Shown: positions 1 through 10,289, counted from the first letter of the stretch. The stretch: DNA of 64,000 bases from Piscinibacter sp. XHJ-5 (GCF_029855045.1 NZ_CP123228.1:6200001-6264000); one strand, 5' to 3'. The notes: a model not told the origin generated them from the sequence alone. Made by a program: numbers and translations.

Positions 1-664
1 TGACGGTGTCCACCGACTGCAGCAGCTCGCTGTCCTCGATCGCGGCGAGTCGGTGTGCGTAGCCCGTCGGGTCGCTGACGCTGCGCTGCATGAAGGCGGC
101 GACTTCGTGCGCATCGCGCCGGCGCAGCACTTCGTCGGGCAGCGACCACAGGCGCGCGAAGGTGTGGTTGAAGCTGCGGATGCGACCGGCCAGGTCGGTG
201 ACCAGGATGCCGTCGGCCGTCGATTCGAGCGTCGCCGCGAGCTCGGCGACGCGCGACTCGAGCTCGCCTTCGATCCGGCACTGCTCGCTGCGGTCGTGCA
301 TCACCAGCACGAAGAGGCTGGACCCGCCGGCGGCGGACAGGCGGCTCACGCGGCGCAGCACCGGCACGCAGGTGCCGTCGTTGCGCCGCAGCCAGGTCTG
401 CGACTCGATCGCCTGCTCGAGGCCTCCCGCCGCGTCGCTCCAGAACTGGAAATCCTCCGGCGTGGCGCACAGGCCTTTCACGTCGCGCCCGCGCAGACCC
501 GGCACGTCCGCGCCGAGCAGGTCCGCGGCGGCGGCGTTGGCCGCGACCACGCGCAGGGAGGCACCGTCGACGAGGCACACCGCGTCCAGCATGCCCTCGA
601 TCAGGCCGGCGGTCAGTGCCGTCGCGGCGACTGCGGCGTGTTCGTCTGCCTGCGGCGGCTTCAT
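1..664 (-). CDS. PAS-domain signalling protein (N-terminal part, runs off the window)
   Basis: The reading frame opens with ATG at 664, whose ATGA overlaps the stop of the HD-GYP gene, and stays open to the window edge (221 codons visible). Two PAS-like segments are visible: roughly residues 18-125, with a typical 'W..R.DG..V' input stretch, and roughly 137-221, starting 'LESTADGILVTDLAGRI'. Such tandem PAS modules sit in front of histidine kinase, GGDEF or EAL output domains, but the output domain lies outside the window. The coupling to an HD-GYP gene favours cyclic-di-GMP signalling. That is inference from context only. Confidence 0.8.
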   Translation of the reverse strand, partial: MKPPQADEHAAVAATALTAGLIEGMLDAVCLVDGASLRVVAANAAAADLLGADVPGLRGRDVKGLCATPEDFQFWSDAAGGLEQAIESQTWLRRNDGTCVPVLRRVSRLSAAGGSSLFVLVMHDRSEQCRIEGELESRVAELAATLESTADGILVTDLAGRIRSFNHTFARLWSLPDEVLRRRDAHEVAAFMQRSVSDPTGYAHRLAAIEDSELLQSVDTV

Positions 665-1926
665 GCCATGGCCTCCTCGGCGGCGGGTTCGAAGAAGTAG
701 GCGACGCGCGGCCGCGACTCCAGCGTGGCCTGGGCCTCGCGCGGCAGCTGCGACGCGCGCAGGCTGCGCCGGATGCCCAGCGTCGGATGCCGCTCGAGGT
801 CGATCGCCAGGCCCTCGTCGGCCGGATGACGGGGGTCGCACACCACGACCCGCGGCTTCAGCGGCCGCGTGGAGTTCACGCCGACCACTGTCGCGTAGCG
901 GTCGTCGGTCAGCTGCACCACCGAGCCGGGCGGGTACACGCCCATCATCCGGATGAAGGCGCCGAGGATTGCCGTGTCGTACCGGTTTCGGCCCTGTGAA
1001 AACAGCAGCGACAGCGCCTCGTGCGGCGTCAGCGCCTTTGCCGGCAGGTGTGGATTGCAGAGATTGTCGTAGCGATCGACCAGCGCGACGATGCTCGACG
1101 CCGGCGTCATGCGCTCGCTGCCGAGCCTGAGCGGGAAGCCGCTGCCGTCGGCCGTCTCATGGTGCTGCGCGATGACGAGCGACGCACCCGGCGACAGACC
1201 CATCTTCAGCGCGTGCGCCACTCCGTGCGCCACGTGCTGCTCGTAGAAGCGGGCCTCCGCCGGCGTGAAATGATCCTCGCGGTGGCGCACGCGCGCGGGC
1301 AGGTCCAGCTTGCCCATGTCGTGCAGCAGCGCGCCGACGCCGAGGTCGAGCATGTCGGTGTCGCCGAAGCCGAGCGTGCGGCCCATCAGCAGCGAGATCA
1401 GGGCCACGTTCACCGCGTGCGCAGAAGCCTTGTCGCCGGCGGCCTCGGTGAGCAGCCGGATGCAGAGTTCGCCGTCGCCGGCCATCTTGTCGACCAGCGC
1501 GCGAGACAGTGCCTGCGCCTGGTCGCGGGCAGCGATGGGTTGGGTGGTGACCAGGTCGGTGAGCCGGCGGCAGTCGCGGGCGGCCTCGGCAAATTGACGC
1601 TCGCACACGGCGAGCGAGGCGCGCTGCGCCGACAGCGCTTCGCGGCCGCGTCGGCGCTCCGCCGCTTCGGGCGTCTCGCACGGCGCTGCGGCAGGCGGCG
1701 CGACGGCGGCGGCCTGCGCAGTCGCGTCGGCCAGCAGGCTGTGCTCGGGGCTCCAGCGCAGCTTGCCCAGACCCAGGGATCGGATGATGGCGATCTGCTC
1801 GGCCGAGGCGATGCGAAAGCTGGACAGCGGAAACGGGTGCGACATCCAGCCCACATCGAGATGCACGAACATCCCGACACGCAGCGCGTCGACTTCGATC
1901 TGAATGGTGGATCCGGTGTTTTTCAT
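661..1926 (-). CDS. HD-GYP domain protein, probable cyclic-di-GMP phosphodiesterase
   Basis: This is a protein of about 421 aa from ATG 1926; an in-frame ATG at 1944 would add six residues. The N-terminus (IEVDALRVGMFVHLD) matches the DUF3391 module that often precedes HD-GYP. The HD-GYP core is complete, counting from the upstream ATG: HD of HDMGK at about 208-209, His at about 237 and 240, HH at 261-262 and the HHExxDGSGFP motif. These are the metal ligands and signature of the family, which hydrolyses c-di-GMP to GMP. The middle (75-140) is Ala-rich and probably a linker. The gene overlaps the downstream PAS gene by four bases, so the two are almost certainly co-transcribed. Confidence 0.9.
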   Translation of the reverse strand: MKNTGSTIQIEVDALRVGMFVHLDVGWMSHPFPLSSFRIASAEQIAIIRSLGLGKLRWSPEHSLLADATAQAAAVAPPAAAPCETPEAAERRRGREALSAQRASLAVCERQFAEAARDCRRLTDLVTTQPIAARDQAQALSRALVDKMAGDGELCIRLLTEAAGDKASAHAVNVALISLLMGRTLGFGDTDMLDLGVGALLHDMGKLDLPARVRHREDHFTPAEARFYEQHVAHGVAHALKMGLSPGASLVIAQHHETADGSGFPLRLGSERMTPASSIVALVDRYDNLCNPHLPAKALTPHEALSLLFSQGRNRYDTAILGAFIRMMGVYPPGSVVQLTDDRYATVVGVNSTRPLKPRVVVCDPRHPADEGLAIDLERHPTLGIRRSLRASQLPREAQATLESRPRVAYFFEPAAEEAMA

Positions 1927-2011
1927 CCCTGCAGGCGACCGCATTCGAGGCGGACGGCCTGGCCAGGACTATCGGCAAGCAGCGCTGAAGCTTGAGAGAT
2001 CGGTGGAAACC

Positions 2012-2452
2012 CTAGCGCTCGATCCGTGTGGACAGGACGATCGCGGAAGTCGTGCGCTCCACGCCGTCGAGTGCGCCGATGCGATCGATCAGGGCGTCCA
2101 GCTCGCCGATGGACGTGGCGGCCACCACGGCAATCAGGTCGAAGGGCCCGCTGACCGAATGCAGCACGCGCACCTCGGGAATCTTGCGCAGCGCCAGCTC
2201 GATGGCGGCGCTCTGCTTGGGCACGAGCGTGATCAGGACATGGGCGCGCACCAGCGACTGCTCGAGCTCGTCGGGCACGGTGATCGTGTAGCCGGCGATG
2301 ACCCGCTGGCGCTGCAGTCGTTCCATGCGGCTTTGCACCGTGGTGCGCGACAGCTTCAGCTTGCGCGCCAGGACCGCCGTCGGCGCGCGGGCGTCCTCGC
2401 GCAGCAGCGCGAGGAGCTCGCGATCGGTGGCGTCGAGAACGGGCTTTCGCAT
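2012..2452 (-). CDS. Lrp/AsnC family transcriptional regulator
   Basis: A 146-aa protein from ATG 2452, chosen because family members start a few residues before the 'DATDRELLALLREDARAP' helix; an upstream ATG would add an untypical 25-residue tail. Residues 5-60 form the winged helix-turn-helix (LARKLKLSRTTVQSRMERLQ). Residues 70-140 are the RAM ligand-binding and oligomerisation domain. It is divergent from the saccharopine-dehydrogenase-like gene starting at 2581, with 128 bp between. By the usual Lrp logic it probably controls that gene in response to an amino acid, with lysine or a related compound as an inference. Confidence 0.88.
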   Translation of the reverse strand: MRKPVLDATDRELLALLREDARAPTAVLARKLKLSRTTVQSRMERLQRQRVIAGYTITVPDELEQSLVRAHVLITLVPKQSAAIELALRKIPEVRVLHSVSGPFDLIAVVAATSIGELDALIDRIGALDGVERTTSAIVLSTRIER

Positions 2453-2580
2453 ATCGACGAAGTTTAGTCGGCAGTTCGCCGACGAGCGCACCGCTGATCG
2501 TCGAGTGAGTGGCTGCGCTTTGCGCAAAGCGGCACGAGAATTGCCCCGTTCTTAACGACAACCTGCGCGAGGGCGACTCC

Positions 2581-3699
2581 ATGAAAAGCATCCTGGTCAT
2601 CGGCGGCGGCAAGATCGGGTCGGTGGTCGCCGACCTGCTGGTGCAGACACCGGAGGACACGGGCTACCGGGTCACGGTCGCCGACCGCTCGGCGGCCCAA
2701 TTGGCCGAAATCGATGCCGATGCGCGCAAGTCGGCGCGCCTGTCGACGCTGTGCCTGGACGTCACCGACGCCGTGGCGCTGCGCGGCGCGATGAAGGGCC
2801 GCTTCGCGGTGCTCAGCGCCGCGCCGTACCACCTGACCGTCAAGGTGGCCGAAGCGGCGCGCGAACTGGGCGTGCACTACCTCGACCTGACGGAGGACGT
2901 CGCCAGCACCCGCCGCATCCGCCAGCTGTCTGCCGGCGCGAACACCGCCTTCATCCCGCAGTGCGGCCTTGCCCCCGGCTTCATCTCCATCGTCGCCGCC
3001 GACCTCGCGCGCCAGTTCGACAAGCTCGATTCGGTGCGCATGCGCGTCGGAGCGCTGCCGGCGTATCCCAGCAACGCGCTGAACTACAACCTGACCTGGA
3101 GCACCGAGGGCGTCATCAACGAGTATTGCGAGCCCTGCGAGGCCATCGTCGACGGCCAGCTTCGCGAGGTGCCGGCCCTCGAGGAACGCGAGGAGTTCGC
3201 GCTCGACGGCGTGCAATACGAGGCGTTCAACACCTCGGGCGGCCTGGGCACGCTGTGCGAGACGCTCAAGGGCAACGTGCGCACGCTGAACTACCGCACC
3301 ATCCGCTACCCCGGCCACGCCGCGATCATGAAGGCGCTGCTGCACGACCTGCGCCTGCGCGACCGCCGCGACGTGCTCAAGGACATCCTGGAGAGGGCCG
3401 TTCCCGCGACCATGCAGGACGTCGTCATCGTCTTCGTCACCGTCGCCGGACTGAAGGACGGCAAGCTGCTTCAGGACAGCTACGCCCGCAAGATCTACAG
3501 CCACGTGCTGGCGGGCAAGATGCGCAGCGCGATCCAGATCACGACGGCCAGCAGCTTGTGCGCGATGCTGGACATGCTCGCCGCAGGCAGCCTGCCGCAA
3601 GCGGGCTTCGTGAAGCAGGAGGATGTGCCGCTCGAAGCCTTCCTGGCCAACCGGTTCGGGCGGGTCTACGCCATGGAAGAGCTCTCCAAGGCCGCCTGA
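2581..3699 (+). CDS. Saccharopine dehydrogenase family oxidoreductase
   Basis: A 372-aa protein. ATG 2581 lies directly before the Rossmann motif (VIGGGKIG, residues 6-13), which binds NAD(P). The N-terminal nucleotide-binding half is followed by the saccharopine dehydrogenase C-terminal domain, with typical stretches 'CGLAPGFISI' and 'YPGHAAIMKAL'. The family reduces or oxidises the saccharopine linkage in lysine metabolism, although many bacterial members have unknown substrates. Divergent pairing with an Lrp regulator points to a catabolic amino-acid role. The exact substrate cannot be read from sequence. Confidence 0.82.
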   Translation: MKSILVIGGGKIGSVVADLLVQTPEDTGYRVTVADRSAAQLAEIDADARKSARLSTLCLDVTDAVALRGAMKGRFAVLSAAPYHLTVKVAEAARELGVHYLDLTEDVASTRRIRQLSAGANTAFIPQCGLAPGFISIVAADLARQFDKLDSVRMRVGALPAYPSNALNYNLTWSTEGVINEYCEPCEAIVDGQLREVPALEEREEFALDGVQYEAFNTSGGLGTLCETLKGNVRTLNYRTIRYPGHAAIMKALLHDLRLRDRRDVLKDILERAVPATMQDVVIVFVTVAGLKDGKLLQDSYARKIYSHVLAGKMRSAIQITTASSLCAMLDMLAAGSLPQAGFVKQEDVPLEAFLANRFGRVYAMEELSKAA

Positions 3700-3748
3700 G
3701 CCTTTCGGCTCGAGCCGCCTTGAAGGCTCGGCCACACACCGCTCCCCA

Positions 3749-3769
3749 AAGCCCCTCCTGGAGGGGCTT
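3749..3769. terminator. Hairpin downstream of the saccharopine-dehydrogenase-like gene
   Basis: A perfect inverted repeat AAGCCCCTCC-T-GGAGGGGCTT lies 50 bp after the stop. It has no U-run, so it is a candidate terminator or RNA-stability hairpin, not a proven intrinsic terminator. A second one (CTGGGGCC-GGA-GGCCCCAG) follows at 3809-3827. The rest of 3700-3873 shows no gene. Confidence 0.4.
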
Positions 3770-3873
3770 CAGCATGAGGACGAGCCGCCATGGCGGCGTT
3801 CAAAGGACCTGGGGCCGGAGGCCCCAGTCCGCCCATGGCCACGACCCTGCTTTGTCGGGCTTCTCTGTATACT

Positions 3874-3907
3874 GTTCCCTAATCGAACGCTTGTTCTATT
3901 AGAGAAC
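3874..3907. promoter_or_regulatory. Long inverted-repeat operator in front of pcaI
   Basis: A 34-bp imperfect palindrome is centred at 3890/3891. Its core arms are CTAAT-x-GAAC and GTTC-x-ATTAG, and its outer arms are GTTC and GAAC; 13 of 17 positions in each arm are complementary. It is A+T-rich in a GC-rich background and ends 14 bp before the pcaI start. It therefore overlaps or closely follows the promoter, and TATACT at 3868-3873 could be the -10 box. IclR-family PcaR/PobR regulators bind comparable palindromes, and an IclR gene lies at 10483. The assignment of regulator to site is inference. Confidence 0.6.
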
Positions 3908-3921
3908 AAAAGGAGATACCC

Positions 3922-4623
3922 GTGATCGACAAGATCTCGCCCAGCGTCGAAGCGGCGCTGCAGGGCATTCCCGATGGTGCCACCGTGATGATCGGTGGCT
4001 TCGGTGGCGCAGGACAGCCGGCCGAGCTGATCGACGGGCTGATCGCCCAGGGCGCGCGTGAGCTCACCATCGTCAACAACAACGCCGGCAACGGCGAGGT
4101 CGGACTGGCCGCGCTGCTGAAAACCGGCCGGGTGCGCAAGATCATCTGCAGCTTCCCCCGCCAGGTCGACTCGCAGGTGTTCGACGGCCTGTACCGCGCC
4201 GGCAAGATCGAGCTGGAGCTGGTGCCGCAGGGCAACCTCGCCGAGCGCATCCGCGCCGCCGGCGCCGGCATCGGCGGCTTCTTCACACCCACCGGCTACG
4301 GCACCGATCTGGCCAAGGGCAAGGAAACGCGCGAGATCGACGGCCGCATGTACGTGCTCGAGGCGCCGATCCACGCCGACGTGGCGCTGATCAAGGCCGA
4401 GCGGGGCGACCGCTGGGGCAACCTCGTGTACCGCAAGACCGCGCGCAACTTCGGTCCCATCATGGCCATGGCCGCCAGGCGCACGGTCGCGTCGGTGCAC
4501 GACATCGTGGAACTCGGCGCCCTGGACCCCGAGCACATCGTGACGCCGGGCATCTTCGTGCAGAGCGTCGTCCTGGTGCCCCGCACCGCCACCGGCCCCG
4601 CCGGCTTCCGCCAGGCCGCATGA
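3922..4623 (+). CDS. pcaI: 3-oxoadipate CoA-transferase subunit A
   Basis: A 233-aa protein, normal for the alpha subunit of class I CoA transferases. It starts with GTG or the ATG-like 'gtgatcgac' after AGGAG. Conserved features are the glycine-rich 'GGFGGAGQPAELI' near residues 24-36 and 'GFFTPTGYGT' near 118. With subunit B it transfers CoA from succinyl-CoA to 3-oxoadipate, the penultimate step of the beta-ketoadipate pathway. It overlaps or abuts pcaJ, and pcaF follows, so pcaIJF form one operon. Other short-chain CoA transferases look similar, but the thiolase neighbour supports pcaI. Confidence 0.88.
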   Translation: MIDKISPSVEAALQGIPDGATVMIGGFGGAGQPAELIDGLIAQGARELTIVNNNAGNGEVGLAALLKTGRVRKIICSFPRQVDSQVFDGLYRAGKIELELVPQGNLAERIRAAGAGIGGFFTPTGYGTDLAKGKETREIDGRMYVLEAPIHADVALIKAERGDRWGNLVYRKTARNFGPIMAMAARRTVASVHDIVELGALDPEHIVTPGIFVQSVVLVPRTATGPAGFRQAA

Positions 4624-4631
4624 GGACTCCC

Positions 4632-5267
4632 ATGCAAAAGCTCAACCGTGATCAGATGGCCGCCCGCGTGGCCCGCGACATTCCCGAAGGTGCCTACGTC
4701 AACCTGGGCATCGGCCTGCCGACGCTGGTGGCCAATCACCTGCCGAAGGAGCGCGAGATCTTCCTGCACAGCGAGAACGGCCTGCTCGGCATGGGTCCGG
4801 CGCCGGCGCCCGGCGACGAGGATTACGACCTCATCAATGCCGGCAAGCAGCCGGTCACCCTGCTCAAGGGAGGTGCCTTTTTTCACCACGCAGACAGCTT
4901 CGCGATGATGCGCGGCGGCCACCTCGACATCTGCGTGCTCGGCGCGTTCCAGGTGTCCGCCGGCGGCGATCTGGCCAACTGGCACACCGGCGCACCCGAC
5001 GCCATCCCGGCCGTCGGCGGCGCGATGGACCTGGCCATAGGCGCGAAGCGGACTTTCGTGATGATGGAGCACCTCACCAAGGCCGGCGAGAGCAAGATCG
5101 TCGAGCGCTGCACGTATCCGCTGACCGGCATCGGCTGCGTGAGCCGCATCTACACCGACCTCGCGGTGCTCGACGTGACGCCGCAAGGTCTCAGGGTGGT
5201 CGAGACCTTCAACGGCCTCGGCTTCGAGGAATTGCAGCGGCTCACCGGCGTGCCGCTCAGCCACTGA
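4632..5267 (+). CDS. pcaJ: 3-oxoadipate CoA-transferase subunit B
   Basis: A 211-aa protein from ATG 4632, preceded by GAGGA at a proper distance. An ATG at 4620 overlapping the pcaI stop would add four residues. The family starts with 'KLxRDQMAARVARDIPEGAYVNLGIGLPTLVANHLP', seen here. The catalytic glutamate that forms the CoA thioester lies in SENG (E48). It forms a heteromer with PcaI and carries the active site. The stop is followed after 11 bp by pcaF. Confidence 0.9.
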   Translation: MQKLNRDQMAARVARDIPEGAYVNLGIGLPTLVANHLPKEREIFLHSENGLLGMGPAPAPGDEDYDLINAGKQPVTLLKGGAFFHHADSFAMMRGGHLDICVLGAFQVSAGGDLANWHTGAPDAIPAVGGAMDLAIGAKRTFVMMEHLTKAGESKIVERCTYPLTGIGCVSRIYTDLAVLDVTPQGLRVVETFNGLGFEELQRLTGVPLSH

Positions 5268-5278
5268 AGGAACGAACC

Positions 5279-6484
<1,206 letters not shown>

Positions 6485-6560
6485 AGATCCCCTAACACGC
6501 CGGGCTTCCGCGCGGGCGTGCGCCTCCTACACTGGTGAGCTCTTCACCGGGGGAGGCGCC

Positions 6561-8381
6561 ATGTCGTACGACTACAGTTCCGAGTCCAAGCTGCTGGAGC
6601 TGCCCAATCCGTACCAGCTGCAGAACCGGCTCCTGTGGGCTTGCGCCGTGCTGCTCGTCGCCGCCGGCGTGACCAGCCTGTGGTGGGCGCGCACCGCGAT
6701 GCAGGACCAGTCGGTGCGGCTCGCCGCGGCACCGCTCATCACCGGCCTGCTGCTGCTCGCAGCCGGCATCACCTGCGCCGCGACGGCCGCGCGCCGCCTG
6801 CGCTTCTTCTTCGGCCGGGGCCGTCCAGCCTCGCTGGCGCCGGAGATTCCGGTCGGCGCCAGCGGGGGATCGCCGGCGGCCGACCAGGTCAAGGAGATTC
6901 TTCGTCAGGGCGGCCTGACCTATCCCGAGCCGCAAGGTGCGATCGAAGGCGTGCTGTACCACTGGATGCCCACCTTGATCACGGCGCCGCGAGAAGTGCA
7001 GACGCTGGCCCGGCGCTTCGTCTTCAATCTCGCGGCCGTCGCGGCGACGCTGATCAGCTTCCTGTTCTCGTGGTGGGTGTTCGGCACCGACGCCACGCGT
7101 CCGTGGATCGGGTTCCTGTACTTCGCCTTCGGCGTCTTCTTTCTGCTCAAGCCGGTGCTGTCACAGGACCGCGCACGGCTCACCAGCGCTTCGCTGATCG
7201 GATTGATCGCGGTCGCCATCCTCGGTCCGGTGGCGATCGGCCTGTTCGCCCCGAGCCTGCCCCGTCTGGGCGAGTTCTCGCTCAACACGCAGACCTTCGT
7301 GATGCTGGCCACCGCACTGGTCGCCTGCGGCCTGGCGATGGCAGCGGTGCTCGCGCAGGTCGACAGCGCGCCGCAGACGCGCGCCAGCGTCGAGCAGGGA
7401 CGCCTGTCGATGAACGCGCCGCCGGCAAGCCTCATGGACGAGCTCGATCGCCAGTTGCAGTCCGAATGGACCGAGCGCATTCCCAACCGCCGCTACGGAC
7501 GCATCGAGCCGGCGACGCCCGCGGCCACACCGGCCGGCAGCTTTGCCGGCGAGCTGTTCGAGGAGACGCAGCCCTTGCCGGTGGCCGGCACGAAGGCCCC
7601 CAGCTTCGCCGCGGCGATCGCCGATCGACGCCACCGGCCGCTGCTGTTGCTCGATTTGTACGCGGTGCTGCTGGTGCTGGTGGCCGCCGGCATGGCGCTG
7701 GCCTTCGTGCGCGGCTTCGACGCGCTCGCCGGCTGGCAGAACAACCGCATCTCGCTGCTGGGCAACTCGGCCATCCTCGCGTTCGTCGCCGCGTTCTGCT
7801 TCCAGTCGTCGGCGCGGCTGTGGGGCCGCTTCAACTTCGAGTCGGTGCTCGTCTGGGTGGAAATGATCGGCAATTACCAGACCTCGCGCATCGGCACCGG
7901 CAACAACCTGACCAGCCGGATGAACACCCAGAACGACGTGGTGCGCACCGAGGCGATGACCTTGCGCATCTGGCGTGCGCGCATCGAGTCGGTCGTGTTC
8001 GGCAAGGACGATGCGCGCCAGGTGACCGCGATGTTTTCCACCGAGCGCGAGGCCAAGGCGCTGGCCTTGCACCTGATGCAGTTCGCGCGCAGCCAGAGCG
8101 TGCTCGTTGCGCCGGGCTCGACCGAGGACCAGGCGCGCATCGCGGCGCTGAACACCGGCGAGCGATCGCTGACCGGGGCCGCCGACACCCGCTCGGCCGC
8201 CCAGCTCAGCCGGCAGATCCACACCGCGGCCGCGCTGCAATCGGTGGAGCCGCCGTCGCTGGTCGACCTCGACCTGGAAGCCGATGCACCGACGCCGCGC
8301 CTGCACTGCACGCAGTGCGGCGCGGCGGCGACCCCGAACGCGCGCTTCTGCGCGAACTGCGGGACGCCGCTGACCCGCTAG
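6561..8381 (+). CDS. Membrane protein with C-terminal zinc ribbon, function unknown
   Basis: A 606-aa protein from ATG 6561, preceded by GGGGGAGG. Hydrophobic segments stand out near residues 25-45, 55-75, 150-200, 215-240, 245-270 and 370-430, so there are several membrane spans in two groups. A soluble region between them contains Pro-rich linkers. The C-terminus carries CxxC...CxxC (LHCTQCGAAATPNARFCANCGTP), a double-zinc-ribbon-type metal site. I do not recognise a family. Its neighbours (pcaF before, rocD convergent after) do not suggest a role. Confidence 0.8.
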   Translation: MSYDYSSESKLLELPNPYQLQNRLLWACAVLLVAAGVTSLWWARTAMQDQSVRLAAAPLITGLLLLAAGITCAATAARRLRFFFGRGRPASLAPEIPVGASGGSPAADQVKEILRQGGLTYPEPQGAIEGVLYHWMPTLITAPREVQTLARRFVFNLAAVAATLISFLFSWWVFGTDATRPWIGFLYFAFGVFFLLKPVLSQDRARLTSASLIGLIAVAILGPVAIGLFAPSLPRLGEFSLNTQTFVMLATALVACGLAMAAVLAQVDSAPQTRASVEQGRLSMNAPPASLMDELDRQLQSEWTERIPNRRYGRIEPATPAATPAGSFAGELFEETQPLPVAGTKAPSFAAAIADRRHRPLLLLDLYAVLLVLVAAGMALAFVRGFDALAGWQNNRISLLGNSAILAFVAAFCFQSSARLWGRFNFESVLVWVEMIGNYQTSRIGTGNNLTSRMNTQNDVVRTEAMTLRIWRARIESVVFGKDDARQVTAMFSTEREAKALALHLMQFARSQSVLVAPGSTEDQARIAALNTGERSLTGAADTRSAAQLSRQIHTAAALQSVEPPSLVDLDLEADAPTPRLHCTQCGAAATPNARFCANCGTPLTR

Positions 8382-8399
8382 CGCGACGGGGGCGGGCCC

Positions 8400-9680
8400 T
8401 CAGGCCGCGACGCTCTCGGCGCGGCACACGCGCGGCCTGCTGTCCAGGGCCTTCAGCACACGGCCCAGCGCCGCCACGGCGTCGTCGATCTGTGCCCGCT
8501 CGATGACCAGCGGCGGTGCCAGGCGCACCACCGTGCCGTGCGTGTCCTTGGTCAGCACGCCTTCGGCCATCAGCGCCTCGCAGACGGCGCGCGCGCTGGC
8601 GAACGACGGATCGATCTCGACCCCGATCAGAAGCCCCTGTCCTCGCACCTCCTTGATGGCGGGGTGCGCCAGGCGGCGCAGCTGCGCCATCAGGTGGTCG
8701 CCGTGCTCCTGCGCGCGACGCGCCAGCTGTTCGCGCTCGAGCAACTCCAGCGCGGCCAGGCCGACGGCCGCGGCGAGCGGATTGCCGCCGAAGGTGCTGC
8801 CATGGTCACCGGGCGTGAACTGGGACATCACGTCCTCGCGGGCGAGAAAGGCGCTGACCGGCAGCAGGCCGCCGCCGAGCGCCTTGCCCAGCGTGAGCCC
8901 GTCGGGGCGCACGCCTTCGTGGTCGCAGGCCAGCATGCGCCCCGTGCGGCCGAGGCCGGTCTGCACCTCGTCGCAGATCATCAGGACGTTGTGCCGCGTG
9001 CAGATGTCGCGCACGGCCTTCAGGTACCCGGCAGGCGGCACGACGATGCCTGCCTCGCCCTGGATGGGCTCCACGATGAAGGCGGCGGTATGCGGCGTGA
9101 TCGCCGCCTCGAGCGCCTTGGCGTCACCGAAGGGCACGCTTGCGAAGCCTGGTGCGAACGGCCCGAAGCCGTCGCGGTACTGCGCTTCGGTGGAGAAGCC
9201 GACGATGGTGGTGGTGCGGCCGGCGAAGTTGCCTTCCGCGACGAGGATCTGGGCCTGGCCGTCCGGCACGCGCTTGACCTTGTAAGCCCATTTGCGGGCG
9301 GCCTTGATCGCGGTCTCGACCGCTTCGGCGCCGCTGTTCATCGGCAGCGCTCGCGCCATGCCGGTCACGCGGCACAGCGCGGCGAGGAAGGGACCGAGGC
9401 GGTCGGTGTGGAAGGCCCGGCTGGTGACCGACAGGCGGCCGGCCTGCTCGGTCAGCGCCTGCACCAGCGCGGGATGGCTGTGGCCGAAACTGACCGCCGA
9501 GTAGGCGGACATCATGTCCAGGTAGCGGCGGCCTTGCTCGTCGAACAGGTAGACGCCAGCGCCGCGGTTGAGCACGACCGGCAGCGGTTGGTAGTTGTGG
9601 GCGCCGTGGCGGTTCTCGAGCTCGATGGCGTGGGTCGCGGCTCGGGCTTGGAGCGCGGCGGCTCGGGCAGCGGTGGTCAT
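8400..9680 (-). CDS. rocD: Ornithine aminotransferase (class III)
   Basis: A 426-aa protein. ATG 9680 is chosen because AAGGAAG precedes it and the typical N-terminus 'ELENRHGAHNYQPLPVVLNRGAGVYLFDEQGRRYLDM' follows. Class III PLP motifs are present: 'MNSGAEAVETAIKAARKW', the PLP-ring Asp in 'LMICDEVQTGLGRTG' and the PLP lysine in 'LTLGKALGGG'. It converts ornithine and 2-oxoglutarate to glutamate semialdehyde and glutamate, the arginine/ornithine to proline/glutamate route. It is divergent from an Lrp regulator starting at 9813, a common arrangement for amino-acid-responsive control. Confidence 0.9.
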   Translation of the reverse strand: MTTAARAAALQARAATHAIELENRHGAHNYQPLPVVLNRGAGVYLFDEQGRRYLDMMSAYSAVSFGHSHPALVQALTEQAGRLSVTSRAFHTDRLGPFLAALCRVTGMARALPMNSGAEAVETAIKAARKWAYKVKRVPDGQAQILVAEGNFAGRTTTIVGFSTEAQYRDGFGPFAPGFASVPFGDAKALEAAITPHTAAFIVEPIQGEAGIVVPPAGYLKAVRDICTRHNVLMICDEVQTGLGRTGRMLACDHEGVRPDGLTLGKALGGGLLPVSAFLAREDVMSQFTPGDHGSTFGGNPLAAAVGLAALELLEREQLARRAQEHGDHLMAQLRRLAHPAIKEVRGQGLLIGVEIDPSFASARAVCEALMAEGVLTKDTHGTVVRLAPPLVIERAQIDDAVAALGRVLKALDSRPRVCRAESVAA

Positions 9681-9812
9681 GAGACTTCCTTGAATGTGTG
9701 TATGGACTGACTGTCCGGGCAGTCTAGTGCCGACCGGACGAAATTTGCTTTCCAAAAGTTGCGTGAGATGACACATAGGTGCATGATTCGTTCTTCTGAC
9801 CCCGACCGCGCC

Positions 9813-10289
9813 ATGACACCATCGTCCATCGACACCCTGGACCGCAAGATTCTTGATGTGCTGCAAGCGGACGGCCGCGCCTCCAATGTCGAGCTGTCCG
9901 CCAAGGTTCACCTGTCCGCGCCGCAATGCTTTCGCCGGGTGCGCGCGCTGGAAGAGCGCGGGGTGATCCGAAGCTACCGCGCCGACGTGCAGCCGGCCGC
10001 GCTCGGGCTGGGCGTGATGGCCTACGTGAGCCTCAACATCGACGGAGGCCAATTCGGACGCGTGCGCGAGATCGAGGCGAGCATCCGCGACTTCCCCCAG
10101 ATCCTCGAGTGCCACACGGTGTCCGGCGACTACGACTACCTTCTCAAGGTGGTGGCGCGGGACCTGAAGAGCCTGAGCCAGTTCCTCACCGACCGCCTCA
10201 TGCAGGTGCCGGGCGTCGACGACGTGCGCTCCATGATCTGCATGGAAGAGGTGAAGGCCCCGGCGGCCCTCCCGGTGGACTTGGCATGA
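9813..10289 (+). CDS. Lrp/AsnC family regulator, divergent from rocD
   Basis: A 158-aa protein from ATG 9813 (MTPSSIDTLDRKILDVLQ). In-frame ATGs at 9759 and 9783 would give untypical extensions. The HTH lies around residues 20-55 (NVELSAKVHLSAPQCFRRVRALEE) and the RAM domain around 65-150 with the conserved 'TVSGDYDYLLKVVARDL'. It faces rocD across 132 bp, which must hold both promoters. Likely it activates rocD in response to ornithine or arginine; that effector is inference. Confidence 0.88.
   Translation: MTPSSIDTLDRKILDVLQADGRASNVELSAKVHLSAPQCFRRVRALEERGVIRSYRADVQPAALGLGVMAYVSLNIDGGQFGRVREIEASIRDFPQILECHTVSGDYDYLLKVVARDLKSLSQFLTDRLMQVPGVDDVRSMICMEEVKAPAALPVDLA

Noticed and set aside
53..700. 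Long plus-strand frames opposite the PAS and HD-GYP genes
   Set aside because: They are antisense shadows of GC-rich genes with Arg/Ala/His-rich translations and no family motifs.
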